Source: a virus. Taken from it: a stretch of DNA of 64,000 nt. The DNA lies in the IMG/VR virus record IMGVR_UViG_3300008120_005720, positions 22,086-86,085 of that record. The stretch is one strand, 5' to 3'. Under the pieces are notes generated by a model. That model was not told the DNA's origin. It saw only the letters and a list, made by a program, of their open reading frames with translations, and did no database searches. A program made the translations under genes and the position numbers. This document shows positions 52,205-61,584 of this stretch, one piece after another. How positions within the stretch are numbered: the stretch's first letter is position 1; each line of letters opens with the position of its first letter.

Positions 52205-52753
52205 ATGATAAAAGAAGAGTTTAAAAATAAGTTAATTGAAATATTTTCTAACGACATAGACAAAAATCATAATGTTTATGGGTTAATTTCATTTATGGAA
52301 AAGTCAGATATTAACTATCATATGGCTGATTTGACTGGACCATTAGGGCTAGCAAGTTTTGATGGTGTATACATTGACGTTAATCAAATCATAAGACATA
52401 TATCACATGATTATGGTACAATACTTTATTTTGTCATATTGCACGAAACTGCACATATGAAAAGAATGATGAAAATTGGTAAAACTGAAATTTTAAATAA
52501 TTTATCGCTGCCCGATTTTGACTTGTTTTTTGAACATGTGGTGAACGAAGAACTGATTGCTGATAAGTATGGTTCTTTAATGTATTATCTTTTAAATAAG
52601 AAGCTTTATCCATCGTTTTACACACAACAATTAAATTATTCTGATAACAAAGAAAGATATAAGACAAGAGCAAGAGGGTTTTTCGGACAAATACAAAATG
52701 ATGAGACAAAATATAAACAGTTTGTCAATAAATTTATAAAAAAAATATATTAA
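52205..52753 (+). CDS. putative zinc metalloprotease (HExxH)
   Basis: 182 residues. ILHETAHMKRMMKIG gives HETAH near residue 80; a downstream NEELIADKYGSLMYY supplies a Glu/Asp-rich third-ligand helix as in gluzincin-type proteins. No signal peptide. Stop is followed directly by the RNase R gene. Confidence 0.65.
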   Translation: MIKEEFKNKLIEIFSNDIDKNHNVYGLISFMEKSDINYHMADLTGPLGLASFDGVYIDVNQIIRHISHDYGTILYFVILHETAHMKRMMKIGKTEILNNLSLPDFDLFFEHVVNEELIADKYGSLMYYLLNKKLYPSFYTQQLNYSDNKERYKTRARGFFGQIQNDETKYKQFVNKFIKKIY

Positions 52754-54733
52754 ATGATTAAAATAGGTGATATACTAGAAGGGAAAATAAGCGTTAACGC
52801 AAGTGGTTCTGCTTATTTAGTGAGTGAGAATTTACCAAAAGATATTTACATACACAAATCTAAAACAAACAAAGCGTTACATTTAGATAAAGTTAAAATA
52901 GAGGTAATCCTAGGACAAGGACGTTCTATAGAAGGTAAAGTAATTGAAATAGTAGAACGTTTTAGAACAGAATTTGTAGGTACAATTGAGATAAGTGAAA
53001 AGTTCGCTTTCTTTATACCAGATTCAAATAAAATAATAGTTGATTTCTTTATTCCGTTGAATAAACTTAACGGTGCTATACATGGTCAAAAAGTTGTTGC
53101 AGCGTTGACTGACTGGAAAGAAGACGCTAAAAACCCTAACGGTAAAATTGTTAGAGTTATTGGAAACTCTGGTGAACATGAAACTGAAATACATTCAATC
53201 TTAGAAGAATATGGGTTACCATATGACTTTCCAGAAGACGTAATTGCTGAAGCAAACGCAATATCTGAAGTAATACCACAATCAGAAATTGATGAACGTA
53301 GAGATATGCGTGATGTGTTAACGTTCACAATTGACCCACATGATGCAAAAGACTTTGATGATGCGTTAAGTGTTAGATGGGTTGATGGTGTATTGGAAGT
53401 TGGTGTTCATATTGCTGACGTTTCACATTACATGAGACCAGAAACAGAATTGGATAGAGAAGCTTATGGTAGAGGGACTAGCGTTTACCTTGTGGATAGA
53501 TGTGTGCCAATGATACCAGAGAAGCTTTCTAACGGACTTTGTTCGTTAAGACCACACGAAGATAAGCTTTGTTTCTCAGCTGTGTTTAAAATCGACCAAA
53601 ATGGGCGTGTGATGGAAGAATGGTTTGGTAGAACTGTAATACATTCTGACCATAGATTTACATACGAAGAAGCACAAGTTATTATCGAATCTGTTGGTAA
53701 AGATAAGTCAGAATTTGGTAGAATATTAGCTGAAGAAGCTGGATTAGGTGAAATGGATTTCAGAAAAGCTGCTGAGTTAGGACAAGCTGTATTGGTGTTA
53801 GACAAATACGCTAAGAAAATGCGTAAGGTAAGATTCACCAAAGGTTCTATTTCATTTGACAAACATGAAGTTAGATTCAAATTAGATGAAAACAACAAAC
53901 CGATTGATATTTTATTCAAGGTTGGTAAAGATTCTAACAAGTTGATTGAGGAATATATGTTATTGGCTAACAGACACGTAGCACAGTTCATAAATCAAAA
54001 AGGTTTACCAATGATAAACAGAGCGCATGATAAGCCAGATGAAACCAAATTACAAAATCTTAAAGATTTCATTCACCAATTTGGTTATGACATAAAAATT
54101 GACACACCAGAAGAAACAACTAAAACATTGAATAAATTGTTATTGAATGTTAGAGGAACATCTGAAGAAGATATGATTACCAATCTTGTGGTTAGAACAA
54201 TGCAGAAAGCTGATTATCGCACAAAGAATATAGGTCATTATGGTTTAGGATTCAAACATTACGGACACTTTACAAGCCCTATAAGACGTTATCCAGATGT
54301 AATCCTACATAGACTACTATCGTTGTATTTGGATGAATCTAAGAAGGGGAAACCAATGCCAAATCTAAACAAATTAGATGCTAGATGTGGTCACTTATCT
54401 GAAAGGGAAAAGAAAGCGCAGAAAGCTGAACGTGATAGTATCAAGTTCATGCAATGTGTTTATATGTCGGATAAAATAGGTAAAGTTTACAAAGGTATGA
54501 TAACTAGTGTTGCTGAATATGGGTTGTTTGTGACTATTGAAGAAAATGGTTGTGATGGTCTTGTTAAGTTGTCTGACATAATGGGGGATACTTTTGTTGC
54601 TGATGTTGAAAACTACAGAGTAAAAGGTTCAAAATCTGGCGCTTACTTACGTTTGGGAGACGAGGTTCATGTTATAATAACGTCTGTAGATATAGAGAAA
54701 AAGAACATTAATTTATCATTAATTAACTTATAA
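52754..54733 (+). CDS. rnr: ribonuclease R-type 3'-5' exoribonuclease
   Basis: 659 residues, a little short of cellular RNase R. N-terminal cold-shock OB domains, RNB domain with TIDPHDAKDFDDALSVRW (catalytic Asp cluster) and YLVDRCVPMIPEKLSNGLCS, and a C-terminal S1 domain (KGMITSVAEYGLFVTIEENG). Degrades structured RNA and could recycle host RNA or mature tRNA 3' ends. Rare in phages. Confidence 0.92.
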   Translation: MIKIGDILEGKISVNASGSAYLVSENLPKDIYIHKSKTNKALHLDKVKIEVILGQGRSIEGKVIEIVERFRTEFVGTIEISEKFAFFIPDSNKIIVDFFIPLNKLNGAIHGQKVVAALTDWKEDAKNPNGKIVRVIGNSGEHETEIHSILEEYGLPYDFPEDVIAEANAISEVIPQSEIDERRDMRDVLTFTIDPHDAKDFDDALSVRWVDGVLEVGVHIADVSHYMRPETELDREAYGRGTSVYLVDRCVPMIPEKLSNGLCSLRPHEDKLCFSAVFKIDQNGRVMEEWFGRTVIHSDHRFTYEEAQVIIESVGKDKSEFGRILAEEAGLGEMDFRKAAELGQAVLVLDKYAKKMRKVRFTKGSISFDKHEVRFKLDENNKPIDILFKVGKDSNKLIEEYMLLANRHVAQFINQKGLPMINRAHDKPDETKLQNLKDFIHQFGYDIKIDTPEETTKTLNKLLLNVRGTSEEDMITNLVVRTMQKADYRTKNIGHYGLGFKHYGHFTSPIRRYPDVILHRLLSLYLDESKKGKPMPNLNKLDARCGHLSEREKKAQKAERDSIKFMQCVYMSDKIGKVYKGMITSVAEYGLFVTIEENGCDGLVKLSDIMGDTFVADVENYRVKGSKSGAYLRLGDEVHVIITSVDIEKKNINLSLINL

Positions 54734-54771
54734 ACTTTATTTTTTATAAATTTATTAGTATATTAGGCATT

Positions 54772-55572
54772 ATGAATGATGTAATATATATTAATAATTT
54801 TTTAGATAAATCATACAGAGTTGTTACTTCTCAAACAGATTTTTCTGTTGAAGATATCATGGATAATAAAAAAATGGTATTTTCAGATTTTAAAAAAATA
54901 TTTTTAAAATTATTTGGCGAGTTTAATGTTGACGACCAAGAAACTTCGTTGACAATAGTTAATTCATGGTTTAGAAATAAGAAAAGAATTGTTTCTGCAA
55001 AGCTATATGATATCTTTGATGAATTAGATGATTGTCAAACAAAAAGCCAACTTTTATTGGATAAAATTAAAGATTTTTGTGATTTAAACCATAAATATGA
55101 ATATCACCATGAATTCATTACAAATTTGTTTTTATCTTATTATAAAGACAAATATATAACACCAAAACTAGAAGAATACGTCAAAGGTTTAAATAATGAA
55201 ATTAATAGCGTTAAGTTAATTAATGATTTCCAAGAAGAATTTATCTTAGAACACCATAAATTAATTTCATATATGAAAGAATATTTAAATGATTGGTATT
55301 CAAAAACAATCATTGGTGATAAAGTATCCGATTTATTATCTCAATTAGTTTTAACGTTAGGTTCTAGAAATTGGGTAGTTACTTGGATTGGTCATGGGCC
55401 TTTTAGCAAAAAAAGATTATTAGAAAAATTCGTAAATGAAAACGATTATCATCATGATTTCATTTTAAAGATGTATGATAAATGGTATGAAGATGCTGTC
55501 ATTGAAGCATCGGAAAAAGCCATGGGTAGAAGTTTAGGTATCTTTAGAAATGGAGCAATAAGATTAATGTAA
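54772..55572 (+). CDS. hypothetical protein (266 aa)
   Basis: Helical protein with no recognised motif (MNDVIYINNFLDKSYRVVTS, ITPKLEEYVKGLNNEINSV, then TLGSRNWVVTWIGHGPFSKK). C-terminal AIEASEKAMGRSLG-like helix. Preceded by CTTT-N20-TATATTAG, a weak promoter match. Confidence 0.6.
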   Translation: MNDVIYINNFLDKSYRVVTSQTDFSVEDIMDNKKMVFSDFKKIFLKLFGEFNVDDQETSLTIVNSWFRNKKRIVSAKLYDIFDELDDCQTKSQLLLDKIKDFCDLNHKYEYHHEFITNLFLSYYKDKYITPKLEEYVKGLNNEINSVKLINDFQEEFILEHHKLISYMKEYLNDWYSKTIIGDKVSDLLSQLVLTLGSRNWVVTWIGHGPFSKKRLLEKFVNENDYHHDFILKMYDKWYEDAVIEASEKAMGRSLGIFRNGAIRLM

Positions 55573-55582
55573 ATAATAAAAT

Positions 55583-55957
55583 ATGAAAAAAATATTAAGA
55601 ACACTAATAATAATTTGTGTAATAACACCATTATTATCATTTGATTTATTTAACGTGAGTATTTGTAGTGCCACATGGTATGACACATCAAGACATCCTA
55701 TAGTGCATAGGCCACATTCAACAGCAGCTATAAGTAGAAACCTAATACAAAAGATGGGTTTAACTGTTGGAATAAAACATAGAAACATAAAAGGTAGTTT
55801 TTTAATGGTAACTAATGTATTTAATAATAAAGTAGACACTGTTGAAATAACAGATGTGTGCGGTTATGTAAACCATGTTGATTTGAGTAAATATTCTTTT
55901 GGTAAATTAGCAAATCATGGACAAGGAAAAATTAAAGTTGTAGTTAAAAAAATATAA
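55583..55957 (+). CDS. secreted RlpA-like double-psi beta-barrel protein
   Basis: 124 residues. Signal peptide MKKILRTLIIICVITPLLSF. The mature part has SATWYDTS, GIKHRNIKGSFLMVTNVFNN and VEITDVCGYVNHVDLS ... FGKLANHGQGKI, which matches the RlpA/double-psi barrel fold with the usual Asp. Could be a small lytic or cell-wall-binding protein helping phage exit or entry. Confidence 0.8.
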   Translation: MKKILRTLIIICVITPLLSFDLFNVSICSATWYDTSRHPIVHRPHSTAAISRNLIQKMGLTVGIKHRNIKGSFLMVTNVFNNKVDTVEITDVCGYVNHVDLSKYSFGKLANHGQGKIKVVVKKI

Positions 55958-55958
55958 G

Positions 55959-56324
55959 ATGAAACATTTTCTAATCGATATTGATGGAACTATATGTGAT
56001 GACATAAAGAATGAAGATTCACATTTATATATAATAGCAAAACCAATTGAAGGTGCTATTGAACAAATTAACCAATGGTATGATGAAGGTCATACCATTA
56101 CTTTTTTCACAGCGCGTGAGGAAAAAGACAGAGGTGTTACAACATATTGGTTAGACCAACATAACGTTAAGTATCATGGACTAATAATGAACAAACCTAG
56201 ATGTATCAACGATGACGATGAATACGTTTGGATTGACAATAGATTGGTTAGGGGCGTTACTTATAAAGGTATCTGGGGTAATTTAAAAGAAGTTGTAAAA
56301 AAAATACTTACTTTTGGTGATTAA
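55959..56324 (+). CDS. HAD-superfamily phosphatase (121 aa)
   Basis: FLIDIDGTICDDIKNED (motif I), ITFFTAREEKDRG (motif II) and YVWIDNRLVRG near the C-terminus. One of four HAD proteins here. Substrate unknown. Confidence 0.75.
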   Translation: MKHFLIDIDGTICDDIKNEDSHLYIIAKPIEGAIEQINQWYDEGHTITFFTAREEKDRGVTTYWLDQHNVKYHGLIMNKPRCINDDDEYVWIDNRLVRGVTYKGIWGNLKEVVKKILTFGD

Positions 56325-56347
56325 TTAAAAATTTATTTGTACATTTG
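56313..56347 (+). promoter_or_regulatory. Bacteroidetes-type promoter, long spacer
   Basis: TACATTTG (56340-56347); nearest TTTG (56313-56316) is 23 bp away, so the -33 part is weak. Confidence 0.5.
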
Positions 56348-56367
56348 TAGAAAATAAATTAAATTAT

Positions 56368-56910
56368 ATGAAATATTCTATTAGGATTAGCGGATATGGT
56401 TCAGAATTAACCATAGGTTCCGTAACAGAAGAAGAAAAAGCGATTCTTTCAAACCCAGACAAAGATTTACAAGAAATTGTTTTTGAAGATTTAGATAATG
56501 GGACAAGTGAAATCGATGACCAGTTTCATTGTTTTGGTGCAACATCACCTTTTACTATCACCATTGAAGATGAAGACGGTAATGAATTGTATGAGATTGA
56601 TGAAGAAAACTTATATGACTATGATACCGAAGATTTCTCATTGGTTGAAAATGAATACCCAGAGATTGATGTTACTAAAGATTTATTGATTTGTTATAGT
56701 GGTGAAAAAGGAACTTTCTTTTTAGGTTATGTTGAATTAGAAGGAGAGTTTGACATTACAAAACTAAAAATAGTTATCTCTGATGTTGAGGTTGGTGACT
56801 TTTTCTATTTTGGCGATATTATTTCCAACGTACTTTACGATGGTGAAGAAATTGACAACTGGGGTGGTGACACAGACGGTAAATCATTTGACGTTACTAA
56901 AAATTTTTAA
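56368..56910 (+). CDS. acidic hypothetical protein (180 aa)
   Basis: Highly acidic, beta-rich (ELTIGSVTEEEKAILSNPDK, SPFTITIEDEDGNELYEIDE). Predicted soluble. Possibly related to other acidic phage proteins; no motif seen. Confidence 0.6.
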   Translation: MKYSIRISGYGSELTIGSVTEEEKAILSNPDKDLQEIVFEDLDNGTSEIDDQFHCFGATSPFTITIEDEDGNELYEIDEENLYDYDTEDFSLVENEYPEIDVTKDLLICYSGEKGTFFLGYVELEGEFDITKLKIVISDVEVGDFFYFGDIISNVLYDGEEIDNWGGDTDGKSFDVTKNF

Positions 56911-56913
56911 TTT

Positions 56914-58170
56914 ATGAATTTATTAGACAAATTTAAAAACACATTTTTGTATTGTGATAAATACAAAACACATTCAGAAGCAGTAATAATTGCTTGTTAT
57001 TTTAACCCACAAGGTAACCCTTATAGGTTAATAGCATTCAATAAATGGTATGAGTCTATAAAACACTTAAATCATAGAGTAGTTGAGTGTGTTATTGGTG
57101 ACGCTAAACCAGAATTACCAGAGAACAAATACATCTCTAGGATACATACATCTAATTTGTTATGGCACAAAGAAGCTTTATTAAATAAGATTATTTCAGA
57201 GCTGCCTAATAAATTCAAATATGTATTTTGGTTAGATACTGACGTATTGTTCACCAACAAAAATTGGTTAGTTGAAAGTGTTGAATCGTTGCAAACGAAC
57301 AAAATCTTACAACCATTTGAATATTGTGTTCACTTGGAAAAAGATTTATACCAACCTACATTTAATGTTGAACGTGAAAAAGAATTTGTTAGTAATCCAA
57401 TTACTAGACATCCTAAGATGTGGAGAAGTTTCTGTGCGAACCACAATACATCTAAATATATTTCATGTGATACTAACTATGACAAACATGGTCACGTTGG
57501 TTTTGCTTGGGGCGCTAGACGTGATGTGTTAGATGAAATGCCATTATATGATAAAGCGCTTATTGGTGGTGCTGACCATATCATGGCACATGCAGCTGCT
57601 GGACAAATTGGTCATCAATGTATAACAAAAGCTTTCACTGATGACATAGAAGCAATAAATGATTGGTCCGCATTGTTTTACAATCTAATCAACGGTAAGA
57701 TTGGTTATGTTAAAGGTGAGTTGTATCATATTTGGCATGGTGATTTGGGTAAACGTCAATACTTAAAACGTATTCAAGATTTTACATCAAAAGCTAAAAA
57801 TATTACTGAACGTGATGAAAATGGATTGTTCATAACAAAGAATGGTGATGATGAATATGTAAAACAATATTTCAATCATCGTGAAGATACAACTGAAGAC
57901 CTATTAAACAATGATGAAAGTAAAATTAAAATAAGAGAAGAAGTTCGCAAAAACCAAGCTCGCAACATTTTAAGACAACAATACCCAGATGCTGATAATT
58001 CATTTATTGAATCTATGGTAATTGGATATCTTAGCGACTCAACAGTAATTGGAACTGCTGCTGGTGGTAATGTGTTTGGGGCTGTTATTGGTGATATGTT
58101 GAATGACGACACTGATAAATACAGTGGTGGTGATTTAAGCGAACATAACGATGAAGAAAATTTTTCATAA
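56914..58170 (+). CDS. GT-A-fold glycosyltransferase-like protein with C-terminal extension
   Basis: 418 residues. EAVIIACYFNPQGNPYRL, KYVFWLDTDVLFTNKNW (DxD motif near residue 110), WGARRDVLDEMPLYDKALIG and YHIWHGD, typical of a glycosyltransferase using a nucleotide sugar. Residues ~310-418 form an unrelated acidic extension with a Gly/Ala segment (GTAAGGNVFGAVIGDM). Might glycosylate phage DNA or virion, or host surface. Confidence 0.75.
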   Translation: MNLLDKFKNTFLYCDKYKTHSEAVIIACYFNPQGNPYRLIAFNKWYESIKHLNHRVVECVIGDAKPELPENKYISRIHTSNLLWHKEALLNKIISELPNKFKYVFWLDTDVLFTNKNWLVESVESLQTNKILQPFEYCVHLEKDLYQPTFNVEREKEFVSNPITRHPKMWRSFCANHNTSKYISCDTNYDKHGHVGFAWGARRDVLDEMPLYDKALIGGADHIMAHAAAGQIGHQCITKAFTDDIEAINDWSALFYNLINGKIGYVKGELYHIWHGDLGKRQYLKRIQDFTSKAKNITERDENGLFITKNGDDEYVKQYFNHREDTTEDLLNNDESKIKIREEVRKNQARNILRQQYPDADNSFIESMVIGYLSDSTVIGTAAGGNVFGAVIGDMLNDDTDKYSGGDLSEHNDEENFS

Positions 58171-58856
58171 TGAATATAACATTTATAAGTGATACACATA
58201 ATCAACATAATCTTATCCCCATGGACTATTTGTCTGGTGGGGATATTATTATTCATTCTGGTGATATGACATCTAGAGGTCATGAATATGAAGTTACAGC
58301 CTTTTTAAATTGGTATAGTCAATTACCATATACACATAAAATACTGATAGCTGGTAATCACGATTTCTTTTTTGAAAGACCCGATAAAAAGATGGTAACC
58401 AAACTATTATCAAAATATCCAAACATTACTTATCTTAACGATAGTGGTGTTGAGATAGAAGGTATAAAGATTTGGGGTAGTCCAGTACAACCTTATTTTG
58501 GTGGTTGGGCGTTCAATAGAATTGGTGAGGATATAAAGAAACATTGGGATTTGATACCTAAAGATACTAACATCATTGTAACACATGGACCAATTTTTGG
58601 TTATTTGGATATAACATTGGAAGGTGACAGAACTGGATGTGAATATCTAAGAGAAATGTTACCGACATTTACTGACTTAAAAATACATGTGTGTGGTCAT
58701 ATACATGAGTCTTATGGTTACCATGAATTTGTTGATGGTACATTATTTCTTAACGCTAGTGTATTAAACAGACGTTATGTGATGCAGAATAGACCAATAT
58801 TTTTAGAATATGGAAATAATTCTTCATTAGAATTAGGTTATATCAAAAAAAAATAA
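58170..58856 (+). CDS. calcineurin-like metallophosphoesterase
   Basis: 228 residues. TFISDTHNQHNLIPMD (DxH), IIIHSGDMTSRG (GD), ILIAGNHDFFFE (GNHD), VTHGPIFG and CGHIHESYG. A complete two-metal site. Resembles MPPED/Icc-type enzymes. Starts on the last base of the previous stop. Confidence 0.88.
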   Translation: MNITFISDTHNQHNLIPMDYLSGGDIIIHSGDMTSRGHEYEVTAFLNWYSQLPYTHKILIAGNHDFFFERPDKKMVTKLLSKYPNITYLNDSGVEIEGIKIWGSPVQPYFGGWAFNRIGEDIKKHWDLIPKDTNIIVTHGPIFGYLDITLEGDRTGCEYLREMLPTFTDLKIHVCGHIHESYGYHEFVDGTLFLNASVLNRRYVMQNRPIFLEYGNNSSLELGYIKKK

Positions 58857-58864
58857 TACATTTG
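58857..58864 (+). promoter_or_regulatory. possible -7 element (TACATTTG)
   Basis: Perfect TACATTTG 4 bp before ATG 58869, but only TTAG at the -33 position. Placed at the end of the phosphoesterase gene. Confidence 0.4.
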
Positions 58865-58868
58865 CAAT

Positions 58869-59336
58869 ATGAAATACACAGTTAGAACAATTTTAGAGGT
58901 TTTAAAAGATTTAGAACTAATAGACCCAGCACATATGAGTATGGTTTCTGATGGTAGAGGTGAGTTTCCTAATTCATATAAACTAACAGATAAAGGTGTT
59001 GAAAAATTAGAAGAAAGAATAGAAAACATTTTAAAAGAAAAAAACATGAAGAGAAAACAATACATTGGTATTCCTAGTGTTGTGTTGTTAAATTCAGAAG
59101 GTGATATTTTAAAAGCTTTCAGAACTGAGCAAGGTTTTGTTATTTTAGATGAACACCGAGAAACAATAGCCACGTTGGATAAAGATGAAATTTATAATTT
59201 TACTAGAGGACTTTTAGAATTGACTGATTCTAAAGGGAAAGTTTTTAATTATATGGAATTTCCTGGTTCTATGAAACCAGATTTGAAAATGTTGGATGAA
59301 TTCATAGGTGTCGATACGACTGGTTTAACTTATTAA
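58869..59336 (+). CDS. hypothetical protein with wHTH-like N-terminus (155 aa)
   Basis: KYTVRTILEVLKDLELIDP then SYKLTDKGVEKLEERIENIL looks like a winged helix; the C-terminal part (VFNYMEFPGSMKPDLKMLDE) is distinct. Possibly a regulator. No family recognised. Confidence 0.55.
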   Translation: MKYTVRTILEVLKDLELIDPAHMSMVSDGRGEFPNSYKLTDKGVEKLEERIENILKEKNMKRKQYIGIPSVVLLNSEGDILKAFRTEQGFVILDEHRETIATLDKDEIYNFTRGLLELTDSKGKVFNYMEFPGSMKPDLKMLDEFIGVDTTGLTY

Positions 59337-59345
59337 AATAAAAAT

Positions 59346-59696
59346 ATGAAACAAAGAAGAAAAGCAATTGAAGGAAAATTGATTGGTGAAAGCAAGACTT
59401 CGCCTGGGTATTTTAAATACCAATTCACTATCTTAGAAGTAGATGGTACTACACATGAAGTGCCAGCGTATGGTAAAGATATGGAAGATGCGTTAGAACG
59501 CCTTGTGTGGGTAGAGAGAACTGAAAAGAAACCATATAATATTATGGTTATATCAGCGTTATTAACTATAATAGTTGTCCCATCAATAATCGCAGCAATG
59601 ACTAGTAATCCAATTTGGGTGTTGGGTGCGTTAGGTTTGGCGACACTTTATGGTATTGTTATGGTAAGAGTTGATAAATATTTTAATAAGAAGTAA
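59346..59696 (+). CDS. membrane protein (116 aa)
   Basis: N-terminal soluble beta domain (GESKTSPGYFKYQFTILEVD) followed by two hydrophobic helices (NIMVISALLTIIVVPSIIAA, WVLGALGLATLYGIVMV). Unknown. Confidence 0.6.
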   Translation: MKQRRKAIEGKLIGESKTSPGYFKYQFTILEVDGTTHEVPAYGKDMEDALERLVWVERTEKKPYNIMVISALLTIIVVPSIIAAMTSNPIWVLGALGLATLYGIVMVRVDKYFNKK

Positions 59697-59697
59697 A

Positions 59698-59907
59698 ATG
59701 TTTGATAATACATTTGGTGGATTAGCTACTGCTTTTTTTATAGGATTAGTATCCTTTGGTTTGTTGCTTATGGTAGGATTATATTCATTGATTGATTATG
59801 TGTTTGTTGATGATGTGTTCGAAGTATCAACACCAATAAAACCAGAAATAAAATTGGTAACGGACGGAAAGACCGTTGATACCGTTTACATTTATAGATT
59901 TGATTAA
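59698..59907 (+). CDS. membrane protein (69 aa)
   Basis: ATG 59698 chosen, 1 bp after previous stop. One long hydrophobic helix (ATAFFIGLVSFGLLLMVGLY) and an exposed C-terminal part. Unknown. Confidence 0.55.
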   Translation: MFDNTFGGLATAFFIGLVSFGLLLMVGLYSLIDYVFVDDVFEVSTPIKPEIKLVTDGKTVDTVYIYRFD

Positions 59908-59908
59908 T

Positions 59909-60097
59909 ATGAATAAGAATAAAATAAACATGTGGATTTATGGATTGGCTATGGTAGCTGGTTTATTCAACGCCTATTTTTCATATAGAGACAACAATCT
60001 AGAGGCTACTTTAGCTTGGTTACTTTCTTCTGGAATGGCAGCTGGTGCTTTAGGTGCACATATGGAAATTAAAAAATTAAAAGAAGATGACAAGTAG
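59909..60097 (+). CDS. membrane protein (62 aa)
   Basis: ATG 59909. MNKNKINMWIYGLAMVAGLF and WLLSSGMAAGALGAHMEI form two membrane helices. Overlaps the following gene fragment. Confidence 0.55.
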   Translation: MNKNKINMWIYGLAMVAGLFNAYFSYRDNNLEATLAWLLSSGMAAGALGAHMEIKKLKEDDK

Positions 60098-60122
60098 AGA
60101 TTTTGCATTCTGGTTAAATTAA
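60087..60122 (+). pseudogene. truncated 5' fragment of MGSRDFAYWL gene
   Basis: MTSRDFAFWLN then stop. Parallels MGSRDFAYWLMGYF at the start of the intact gene at 60986, on the other side of the homing endonuclease. DNA identity is high through AGTAGAGATTTTGC, then the sequences part. Confidence 0.7.
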
Positions 60123-60171
60123 AATTGTGACATCTATTGACTTTTAGTATATGTTGTTTATATTTATTTAT

Positions 60172-60969
60172 ATGAAAACAATATATATTTACAAATTAAT
60201 AGACCCTATAACTAATAATGTTCGTTATGTTGGTAAAACAAATAATTTAGTTAGACGTTTTAGTGCACATTTAAAACGCAGTAAAACAAATAAATATCAT
60301 TCAGCTAGATGGATTAATTCTTTACTTAATAAAGATTTAAAACCAATATTAGAAATTATCGAAGTTTGTGATGAAACAAACTGGGAAGAACGTGAAATTT
60401 TTTGGATTGATTATTATCGTGAAAGATATGATTTAACTAATATTTTAGACGGTGGTGGTAATTCTGCAACTTATGGTAGGTTAGGAAAACCATGGTCTGA
60501 TGAACAAAGAATAAATAATAGAAAAGCCAGATTAGGTGTACCAGTTAACCATACTGAAGAAGGTAAGAAAAATAGAGCTAATGGTATTAGAAAATATCAT
60601 AATGAAAATAAAAAGAAAGTTTTTCAATATAGTTTAGATGGTGAATATATTAAAGAATGGGGTTCAGCTGTTGAAGCTGGGGAAGAATTAAATATTATAC
60701 ATAGTAACATAACTAAAACATGTAAAGGTTTAAGAAAACAAGCTGGTGGTTTTATTTGGTCTTTTGAACTTAAAAAGCAATCAAAATATGAAAAGAAAAA
60801 ACAAAAAACTAAATATATTTTACAGATTGATGTTAACTCTAATATAATTAATGAGTTTGAAAGTATTAGTAAAGCTTCATTGATTACTAATATTAGTAGA
60901 ACAGCAATTATTAATTGTTTATCTGGTAAAACTAAAAGTAGTGGTGGATTTAAATGGGAATATAAATAA
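60172..60969 (+). CDS. GIY-YIG homing endonuclease with two NUMOD1 repeats
   Basis: 265 residues from ATG 60172. TIYIYKLIDP ... VRYVGKTNNLVRRFSAH (GIY-YIG core, Arg), NWEEREIFWIDYY (Glu). Middle NUMOD3-like helix. Two C-terminal NUMOD1 copies, each ending in an AGGFIW / SGGFKW motif. Inserted after the 5' fragment of its target gene. Confidence 0.9.
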   Translation: MKTIYIYKLIDPITNNVRYVGKTNNLVRRFSAHLKRSKTNKYHSARWINSLLNKDLKPILEIIEVCDETNWEEREIFWIDYYRERYDLTNILDGGGNSATYGRLGKPWSDEQRINNRKARLGVPVNHTEEGKKNRANGIRKYHNENKKKVFQYSLDGEYIKEWGSAVEAGEELNIIHSNITKTCKGLRKQAGGFIWSFELKKQSKYEKKKQKTKYILQIDVNSNIINEFESISKASLITNISRTAIINCLSGKTKSSGGFKWEYK

Positions 60970-60985
60970 TAAAAAAAAAAATAAA

Positions 60986-61213
60986 ATGGGAAGTAGAGAT
61001 TTTGCGTATTGGCTAATGGGGTATTTTGAAGTTTCAGACCCTAAAGAGATTGGTCCTAAAGAGACTGAAATGATAAAAAAACATTTAGCGCTAGTGTTTA
61101 AACATGAGATTGACCCAAGTATGGGTGATGATAAACATCAGCAATTACTAAATGAAATTCACACACCTAGTAACTTAAATAGAAACGAAGGTGATGTAGT
61201 TTATCGTTGTTAA
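60986..61213 (+). CDS. conserved-type phage protein (FAYWL family), intact copy
   Basis: 75 residues from ATG 60986; the longer frame begins inside the endonuclease. MGSRDFAYWLMGYFEVSDP and EMIKKHLALVFKHEIDPSMG match a small protein frequent in large phages, function unknown. The 5' end appears to come with the endonuclease cassette. Confidence 0.7.
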   Translation: MGSRDFAYWLMGYFEVSDPKEIGPKETEMIKKHLALVFKHEIDPSMGDDKHQQLLNEIHTPSNLNRNEGDVVYRC

Positions 61214-61214
61214 T

Positions 61215-61409
61215 ATGGAAAAAGTTGAAGTAATTGGGGGTAATGGTAAGATATTCACCCCCTCTATCTTTTTAGATAGATTAGATACTGCGATTAAAAA
61301 AGGTGATTGGGTTGTTTACTATGATGTTTTATATAAGTTTGATGACTCTTTCTTTTTGAGCAGACCAATAGTTGATTATAAACAATTAATAAAAGTTAAA
61401 TATGAGTGA
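61215..61409 (+). CDS. hypothetical protein (64 aa)
   Basis: MEKVEVIGGNGKIFTPSIFL, beta-rich, 1 bp after the preceding stop, overlaps the next gene by 8 bp. Unknown. Confidence 0.5.
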   Translation: MEKVEVIGGNGKIFTPSIFLDRLDTAIKKGDWVVYYDVLYKFDDSFFLSRPIVDYKQLIKVKYE

Positions 61410-61584
61410 ATTTATTGTACATAATGATAGTGAATGTTCAGATGGACCTAAATCTGGCGCTATCAAATTAAAAGAGTTTATTGTACGTTGGGAGTACAAT
61501 GGTAATGGAAAGATATTAGTATCATTGAATAACGAAAATGATAAATTAATACAAAGTATAGAACACGTAAAATCTAAAATATAA
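61402..61584 (+). CDS. hypothetical protein (60 aa)
   Basis: MSEFIVHNDSECSDGPKSGA then IVRWEYNGNGKILVSLNNEN. Small, with tight overlaps both sides. Unknown. Confidence 0.5.
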   Translation: MSEFIVHNDSECSDGPKSGAIKLKEFIVRWEYNGNGKILVSLNNENDKLIQSIEHVKSKI

